The notes below the pieces were generated by a model. It was not told the DNA's origin, did no database searches, and saw only the letters and a program-made list of their open reading frames with translations. A program made the translations under genes and the position numbers. This document shows positions 59,060-64,000 of a DNA stretch of 64,000 nt, piece by piece. This DNA is from an uncultured Christensenella sp. Lineage in GTDB: Bacteria; Bacillota; Clostridia; Christensenellales; Borkfalkiaceae. The DNA is taken from positions 1 through 64,000 of the forward strand of contig CAJUFY010000002.1 of NCBI GenBank assembly GCA_910586245.1. The letters run 5' to 3'. Numbering within the stretch: the stretch's first letter is position 1; every line of letters begins with the position of its first letter.

Positions 59060-62000
59060 ATGAAAGCAATTACCAAACGCATTGCAACGGTAGGGCTTGC
59101 TACCGCATACGCGGTGACTCTGATTTCCGGCGCGCGTATGTTCACGATCGACGCGGCAGCCGCGGATCAACCGTCGAATTCGGAAAGGATGTATTTTTAC
59201 AACAATCTGACCGACGAGAATGGCAACGAGTACACGCTTGCAAAGAAATTTTATGCGGCAATCGACAAAATGAACCGCGAAGGAGATTTTAAGGACGGCG
59301 TCGTAGAATATAAGCTGGACGGCATCGTCACCTCCGATCAGCTGAAAGGTTTTGTGGAAGGCACGGATTTGAGCGTTCCCAAGGCGTTCGGCGCTGCGAG
59401 AGACGCGTATCTGACCGATCACCCCGAATTGTTTTACATCGACTTTTATAAAATGACGATCAGCGTAGGCGGTTCGAAGGGAAATTATTACGGCTATATC
59501 GACAGCGGACGCGAAGCAAACCTGTATCAGGACGGCGGTTTTACTTCCGAAACGGCGGTAAACGAAGCGATCGCAGAGTACAATGAGAGAGTAGACGAAA
59601 TCGCGCAGGCAGCCGAAGCGGAGGCGGAACGCGACTTATACGGTACGGAAAAGGACGTCGTAAAAGCCAGATACGTAAACAGAACGCTTGCTTCGGAAAT
59701 TCAGTACGATTACGGCGCGCTCAACGATTATCTTGAAAACGGTACGGCGTCGGCGGCTTCTGTCAATACGGCGTACGGCGGATTGGTGAACAAAGTTGCC
59801 GTATGCGGCGGTTATTCACGCGCGTTTAAAGCGGTTATGGATAAGCTGGGGATTCCCTGCCTTGTCGTAAACGGATACGGACTTTCTCAAGACGAAAAAG
59901 GCAACGTAACCCAGAAGACGGTAATGCACGCCTGGAACTACGTATATCTGCCCGATCCCGCGGATGAGGAAGCGGAAAACGCGGCGGTTTCTCTTGCCGC
60001 GAATGAAGACGAGGGGGGGGGTAAATGGTACGCGGTCGACGTAACCTGGAATACCACCGGAAACAGAGGGGATGCGACGGAAGGCGGCGTTACGGATAAA
60101 TACATGAACGTCGGTTCACTCGCGTTCTGCGTAGACCATATTACCGACGGGATCATTTCTTCTTCCAACTACGAATTGAAATATCCTGCGCTTTCGCCCT
60201 ACAACTACGGTTGCAGAACGAATTCCAATGGTTTAATGTATAGCGTGGAATACCGTTCCACCGGCAAGCAGGACGATAACGGCAACGATTACGTACAACA
60301 GTGGGAAACCATCAGTTACAACGGGAAAAGCGCATATAAACTTTTGGATGAGGATGATTTGTACATTGCCGTTCGTTACGCAACGTTTAAAGAAGACGGC
60401 AGCCTTTTCTGGACGGTTTGGACGGCGATTGCGCCCTTCTATCGTAGCGGATACGTTGACGCAACGGATCTGGATAACGGTTATGAATCCATGTTCCCCG
60501 GTAACGCTTCGAATATTTATTCGCAGTTTGCGGTAATGAAGAGTGCGCCCGATATCAACTACAATCCCGATTTCAAAGGACCGGACGGTCAGCCGATCAA
60601 GCCTCCGGAAGGAACGCCGAATTTGTATTACGATTATACGAACGAACCCGGCGATCACATGGCAGCGGTTTCCGAAGTCTTTGAAAACAAATCCTACGGG
60701 ACTTATGCGGCTGCGCCTCACGTGCAGTCTGCGAACGCGGCTTATACGGAAGTGAATACCATCAACGACAACATGAAGGCGCCCGACAGCGCGTTGATGG
60801 ATGAAAAGTATGCAAAGTTGTACGAAATTACGTACAACGAACCGTTGCATATTCTTGACGAAAGCAAGCCGATCGGTATTTTCTTTACTGCAAAACATGC
60901 GAATATCAACCTTTATGCCAAACTGCTTCCCTTGGAAAGCGGTAAGCTGATAGAACTTGTAGGCGATCGCACGATCCGCTTTAAGTTTATGCCCAGTCTG
61001 ATGTACGAACACAACGGCGAACATTACACGTTCACGTTTACGAACGTCGGTTCGGCAAAAATAAGACAGAGACCCAAGCGCGACGAAAACCACCAAATCA
61101 TGCACGACGAAAACGGCAACGTAATCACCGAAGATTACACGACGGACAAATTGCCGAATACGGTCAGCTTCACGTTTGCAAGACTTTATAACGCCTGCCC
61201 CAAATACTTCGGGTACGACGGAAGACTTTACGTAAATTGCTGCGCGCAGCCTACGCTGGTGAATAACTCGGATCTTTCCGCAATGGACTTCAAGGATGAA
61301 AACGGCAACAGCACGTTCTCCGAGCAGGAAAGAAGCCAGATGATGCTCGTCGTAAATTCCGTGAGCGAATCTGCGGAAAAGAACATGATTGACGAAATAC
61401 ACGCAGAGCAGAATATCGATATCCAGAAAAAAGACATTATTAAGAGCGAAACGTACGATATTCGTTTGCAAATCTGCAATAAATATCCTACCATTCCCGA
61501 CGGCAGCTACGTAAAAATCGCGCTCGGCTTCCCCGAAGGCTACGGACCCGAAAACGAAGGCGTTACCTTCAAGCTCTTCCACCGCAAGCACGTCGGCGGC
61601 GACGAATACATCGTGGAAGAAATCCCCTGCGTCGTGACGCAGTTCGGAATCGTGGCGACGGTGACCAGCTTCTCGCCGTACATGGTGGCGGTCGTTCCCG
61701 CGGAAAAAGCTTCCGAAACGAAGACGGTGTACGCGAGCATCGAAGGTAAGGGCGGCAAACTGACGCTCGAAGACGGGAAAATCCGTACGCTCAAGCAGGG
61801 CGAAACGTATACCTATACGATCGCGCCCGACGCAGGTTACAGTGTTTACAACGTAAAACTCAACGGCGTAGACGTGACCGACCGCGTGAAGGACGGCAAG
61901 CTCACCGTGACGTACGACGAACTGAATGGCAATAACGAAGTGGAAATCAAGTACATTTCGGATGCGGCGGCACAGCGTTTCGAGGAGAACGGAATCGTCG

Positions 62001-62185
62001 AACCCGTGAAAGTCGTAATCCCCGTGGAAAGCAACGGCGGCCCCGTAATCGAAACGCCGTCCGGCAACGGAAACGCGATGGCCGTGGTTGCGATCGTCGT
62101 ACCTGTGGCGGTGTTTGCGATCGCGGCGGTGACCGTAACGCTGATTTTCACCAGAAACAAGAAGAAAAACGGCAAGCAGAGCTGA
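59060..62185 (+). CDS. Secreted membrane-anchored transglutaminase-like protein
   Basis: A 1041-residue surface protein. An N-terminal signal (about 1-35) leads to a helical segment and then a transglutaminase-like domain (about 150-340) with the Cys-His-Asp triad: Cys249 (VCGGYSRAFKA), His290 (MHAWNYV), Asp327 (AVDVTWN). Beta-rich repeats follow, with LTLEDGKIRTLKQGETYTYT and YSVYNVKLNGVDVTDRVKDG resembling the surface repeat of the 11062 protein. A C-terminal membrane helix (VVAIVVPVAVFAIAAVTVTL) with a KKKNGK tail anchors it. Such domains act as peptidases or cross-linkers; which is unclear. A run of nine G lies in the coding part at 60013-60021. AGGAGG precedes the ATG. Confidence 0.82.
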   Translation: MKAITKRIATVGLATAYAVTLISGARMFTIDAAAADQPSNSERMYFYNNLTDENGNEYTLAKKFYAAIDKMNREGDFKDGVVEYKLDGIVTSDQLKGFVEGTDLSVPKAFGAARDAYLTDHPELFYIDFYKMTISVGGSKGNYYGYIDSGREANLYQDGGFTSETAVNEAIAEYNERVDEIAQAAEAEAERDLYGTEKDVVKARYVNRTLASEIQYDYGALNDYLENGTASAASVNTAYGGLVNKVAVCGGYSRAFKAVMDKLGIPCLVVNGYGLSQDEKGNVTQKTVMHAWNYVYLPDPADEEAENAAVSLAANEDEGGGKWYAVDVTWNTTGNRGDATEGGVTDKYMNVGSLAFCVDHITDGIISSSNYELKYPALSPYNYGCRTNSNGLMYSVEYRSTGKQDDNGNDYVQQWETISYNGKSAYKLLDEDDLYIAVRYATFKEDGSLFWTVWTAIAPFYRSGYVDATDLDNGYESMFPGNASNIYSQFAVMKSAPDINYNPDFKGPDGQPIKPPEGTPNLYYDYTNEPGDHMAAVSEVFENKSYGTYAAAPHVQSANAAYTEVNTINDNMKAPDSALMDEKYAKLYEITYNEPLHILDESKPIGIFFTAKHANINLYAKLLPLESGKLIELVGDRTIRFKFMPSLMYEHNGEHYTFTFTNVGSAKIRQRPKRDENHQIMHDENGNVITEDYTTDKLPNTVSFTFARLYNACPKYFGYDGRLYVNCCAQPTLVNNSDLSAMDFKDENGNSTFSEQERSQMMLVVNSVSESAEKNMIDEIHAEQNIDIQKKDIIKSETYDIRLQICNKYPTIPDGSYVKIALGFPEGYGPENEGVTFKLFHRKHVGGDEYIVEEIPCVVTQFGIVATVTSFSPYMVAVVPAEKASETKTVYASIEGKGGKLTLEDGKIRTLKQGETYTYTIAPDAGYSVYNVKLNGVDVTDRVKDGKLTVTYDELNGNNEVEIKYISDAAAQRFEENGIVEPVKVVIPVESNGGPVIETPSGNGNAMAVVAIVVPVAVFAIAAVTVTLIFTRNKKKNGKQS

Positions 62186-62211
62186 CGCGTTCTGTTTGCA
62201 AAACGGGAATC

Positions 62212-62245
62212 CCTGCGGGCTTCGTTCGAAGCCGGCAGGGTTTTT
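62212..62245 (+). terminator. Intrinsic terminator
   Basis: CCCTGC-GGGCTTC and GAAGCC-GGCAGGG pair around GTTC, followed by TTTTTATTT. Confidence 0.85.
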
Positions 62246-62271
62246 ATTTGCGCGCGGACGGGAAAGAGAAT

Positions 62272-62300
62272 TTGACTTTTCTCTTTCGCCGTGCTATAAT
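62272..62300 (+). promoter_or_regulatory. Promoter with almost no leader
   Basis: TTGACT (62272-62277), 17 bases, TATAAT (62295-62300). Nine bases separate the -10 box from the ATG at 62310. Confidence 0.8.
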
Positions 62301-62309
62301 CTGGGGGAA

Positions 62310-63005
62310 ATGAAAATTTATGCGATCAGCGATCTGCACCTTTCGGGACTTACGGATAAACCGATGAACGTCTTCGGCGGCGACTGGGAGGGGCACTTCG
62401 AAAAAATCAAAGCGGACTGGCGGGAAAAGGTTTCGGAGGAGGATATCGTCCTTGTCGGCGGCGACATTTCCTGGGGGATGAAAGCGGAAGAGGGATTTTA
62501 CGATCTGCAATCTCTTGCGGGACTTCCGGGCAGAAAGGTGTTCGTCCGCGGCAATCACGATTACTGGTGGAGCGGGATCACGCGCGTGCGCGCAGCCGCG
62601 CCGGACGGTTCGTTTACCTTTTTGCAAAACGACTGCGTAAAGATCGGCAAGTACGTGATCGCGGGATCGCGGGGATGGACGTCGCCCGGCAGCGCCGATT
62701 TCACCGAGCACGACCGCGTGCTCTATCTGCGCGAAGCGGAACGCTTCCGTCTTGCCTTTCAGGAGGTAAACAAGGTGCGCGAAGCGGGGGACGAGCTGAT
62801 CGCGCTCATGCACTATCCGCCGATGAACGTGAAAAAGGAAGAAACGCTCTTTACGCGGCTGTTCGAAGAAAACGGGGTCGGGCGCGTCGTATTCGGGCAT
62901 TTGCACGGCAGCGTGTACTTCCCGCTCAAATGCGAACGGAACGGCGTTTCGTATTACCTCACGTCCTGCGACAAGACGAAATTTTCGCTTACGGAAATCG
63001 TGTGA
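62310..63005 (+). CDS. Calcineurin-like metallophosphoesterase
   Basis: A 231-residue phosphoesterase with the dimetal motifs: AISDLHLSG (DxH), LVGGDISWG (GD), FVRGNHDYWW (GNHD), and the two His motifs ALMHYPP and FGHLHGSVYFP. Substrate is unknown; members act on phospho-nucleotides, proteins or cyclic dinucleotides. The predicted transcript start is 2-3 bases before the ATG, so the mRNA may be leaderless; a GGGGGAA just upstream is too close to the -10 to serve unless transcription starts earlier. Confidence 0.9.
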   Translation: MKIYAISDLHLSGLTDKPMNVFGGDWEGHFEKIKADWREKVSEEDIVLVGGDISWGMKAEEGFYDLQSLAGLPGRKVFVRGNHDYWWSGITRVRAAAPDGSFTFLQNDCVKIGKYVIAGSRGWTSPGSADFTEHDRVLYLREAERFRLAFQEVNKVREAGDELIALMHYPPMNVKKEETLFTRLFEENGVGRVVFGHLHGSVYFPLKCERNGVSYYLTSCDKTKFSLTEIV

Positions 63006-63020
63006 TTTTTTAAAATTCTC

Positions 63021-63049
63021 TTGACATTTTCACCGCGCTGTGATAAACT
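63021..63049 (+). promoter_or_regulatory. Promoter of pyr operon
   Basis: TTGACA (63021-63026), 17 bases, TAAACT (63044-63049), preceded by TG (extended -10). Confidence 0.8.
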
Positions 63050-63055
63050 GAGCGT

Positions 63056-63163
63056 AGAATCTTTAAGAGCGGTACGGAGATACCGACAAGACTTCGCCCT
63101 ACAACCGAAAATCAGTTACATAAGTCTTGTGGGATACCGCCGCAGGGCTTTTATTTCTTTTTT
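63056..63163 (+). promoter_or_regulatory. pyr attenuator (PyrR-binding leader)
   Basis: A hairpin CGGTA-CGGAGA-TACCG (63070-63085) displays the hexaloop CGGAGA, fitting the CNGNGA loop that PyrR recognises. A perfect 9-bp antiterminator (ACAAGACTT 63086-63094 with AAGTCTTGT 63122-63130) competes with a bulged terminator (GCCCT-ACAA 63096-63104 with TTGT and AGGGC 63144-63148), followed by TTTTATTTCTTTTTT. The first structural gene is pyrR, as expected. Confidence 0.65.
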
Positions 63164-63177
63164 CGGGAGGATTGCGC

Positions 63178-63723
63178 ATGAAGCAACTGATGGACGAACT
63201 CGGTTTGCACCGCACGGTGATCCGTCTTTCGCACGAAATCGAAGAACGCTGCGAAGGACTGCACGACGTCGTGCTGGTGGGCGTAAAGCGGGGCGGCGAA
63301 GTCGTCGCGCGCCGCGTGGCGGAATACTTTTTCAATTCCGCGGGGGTCACGCTTCCCTGCGCGGGCGTGGATATCGGCATGACGCGGGACGATCTCGTCT
63401 CCGCTTTTTTCGTGCCCGATTCGGGGAAGAACGATCTGGGTTTTTCGCTCGACGGGAAGACGGTCGTTCTCTGCGACGACGTGCTGCACACAGGCAGGAG
63501 CGCGGCGGCGGGCATCGAAGCACTCTTCCGTCTGGGGCGTCCCAAACGAATCCGCCTGCTCGTACTGATCGACCGCGGCGGGCGGGAACTGCCCGTTCGC
63601 GCCGACTTCGTCGGGAAAAATGTGCCGACGTCCAAAGAGGAATACGTGCAGGTTTGCTTCCGCGAGCTCGGTTGCAACGAGGATTCCATTTCGCTGGTCA
63701 GGAGAGATAGCAATGAAGCGTAA
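63178..63723 (+). CDS. pyrR: Bifunctional pyr regulator / uracil phosphoribosyltransferase PyrR
   Basis: A 181-residue protein that binds pyr mRNA in response to UMP/UTP and has a weak uracil phosphoribosyltransferase activity. The PRPP loop [14 protein letters not shown] is at about 100, and [15 protein letters not shown] near residue 38 and DIGMTRDD fit PyrR. The ATG at 63178 is chosen with GGGAGG before it; a GTG frame further upstream runs through the attenuator and is rejected. Overlaps the pyrB start. Confidence 0.93.
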   Translation: MKQLMDELGLHRTVIRLSHEIEERCEGLHDVVLVGVKRGGEVVARRVAEYFFNSAGVTLPCAGVDIGMTRDDLVSAFFVPDSGKNDLGFSLDGKTVVLCDDVLHTGRSAAAGIEALFRLGRPKRIRLLVLIDRGGRELPVRADFVGKNVPTSKEEYVQVCFRELGCNEDSISLVRRDSNEA

Positions 63724-64000
63724 AGACGTCTTGGGACTTTTGGATCTTTCGGCGGAAGAAATCGATGAAATTCTTTCGGTCGGAATGAATATGAAAAAAC
63801 TGCTGCGGCAGAACATCAAAAAACTGCCGCATTTACAGGGGAAATCGGTCACGACGCTGTTTTACGAAAACAGCACGCGCACCCGTTGCAGCTTCGAGCT
63901 GGCGGCAAAATACATGGGCGCGCACACGGTGAATATTTCCGCTTCTTCCTCTTCGGTGACCAAAGGGGAAACGCTCGTGGACACGGGCAAGACGCTCGAC
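63713..64000 (+). CDS. pyrB: Aspartate carbamoyltransferase catalytic subunit (partial, 3' end outside window)
   Basis: The first 96 residues of Pyr[19 protein letters not shown] and the carbamoyl-phosphate loop [11 protein letters not shown] are diagnostic, followed by [23 protein letters not shown]. It joins aspartate and carbamoyl phosphate in pyrimidine synthesis. The ATG overlaps pyrR by 11 bases, with AGGAGAG upstream. The window ends inside the gene. Confidence 0.93.
   Translation, partial: MKRKDVLGLLDLSAEEIDEILSVGMNMKKLLRQNIKKLPHLQGKSVTTLFYENSTRTRCSFELAAKYMGAHTVNISASSSSVTKGETLVDTGKTLD

Noticed and set aside
63127..63177. GTG start for pyrR upstream of the ATG
   Set aside because: Would translate through the attenuator terminator; the ATG at 63178 has an ideal GGGAGG and the expected N terminus.
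1..64000. CRISPR array or insertion sequence
   Set aside because: No regularly spaced repeat-spacer pattern and no transposase frame was found; the repeats seen are listed individually.

Overview
The window reads as a chromosomal segment of a spore-forming member of the Clostridia (Firmicutes), probably an uncultured gut-type lineage. The evidence is AGGAGG-type ribosome sites, consensus sigma-A promoters, many lipoproteins, a binding-protein sugar transporter without its own ATPase, spoIIR and a sleB-ypeB pair, and Mn-riboswitch and pyr-attenuator architectures. No taxonomic marker gene is complete enough to say more. Base composition is fairly even and GC-moderate, except for one sharply AT-rich island at about 53.9-58.7 kb.

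Layout. (1) 1-1460: the 3' end of a 5S rRNA and tRNA-Asn (end of an rRNA operon), a duplicated tRNA tail with a palindrome, about 700 bp without genes, and a strongly structured RNA with its own consensus promoter and terminator. (2) 1463-27739: a polysaccharide-use locus. It has an AraC-type regulator, a solute-binding lipoprotein, two permeases, four secreted lipoproteins (GH31, GH43, CBM9-like, GH31), a 1861-residue multi-module lipoprotein, then cytoplasmic GH42, GH31 with a PA14 insert, and GH78. The lipoproteins would bind and trim a decorated plant-type glycan at the surface, the transporter would import oligosaccharides, and the cytoplasmic enzymes would finish them. The two secreted GH31 genes share a 785-bp identical tract. 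(3) 27889-32414: housekeeping genes (GIY-YIG protein, asparaginase, tRNA-Arg, mnmA, FMN-type protein) and a double-HTH regulator facing a small ORF. (4) 32483-36593: sporulation and germination (spoIIR, sleB, ypeB with a long basic extension). (5) 36869-51284: trmL, an LRR-like exported protein, a cardiolipin synthase, a MATE exporter behind a structured leader, two yybP-ykoY-type Mn leaders (mntP; a CaCA exchanger followed by a two-subunit ABC exporter and a ClC transporter), a PlsC-like acyltransferase with a zinc ribbon, and a rubrerythrin cassette with two 44-residue proteins. (6) 51465-53740: two HtrA-like lipoproteins. (7) 53827-58684: tRNA-Gly followed by an AT-rich island bounded by a 25-bp direct repeat (24/25 identical) and carrying a Fic protein, a Gabija-type GajA/GajB pair and a small ORF. 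(8) 59060-64000: a secreted transglutaminase-like protein, a metallophosphoesterase, and pyrR-pyrB behind an attenuator.

The items most worth follow-up are the structured RNA at 1116-1267, the tRNA-proximal Fic+Gabija island, the MATE leader RNA, the identical GH31 tract, the arrangement in front of spoIIR, and the translationally chained rubrerythrin cassette. All function calls rest on motifs and architecture read by eye; no database search was run.
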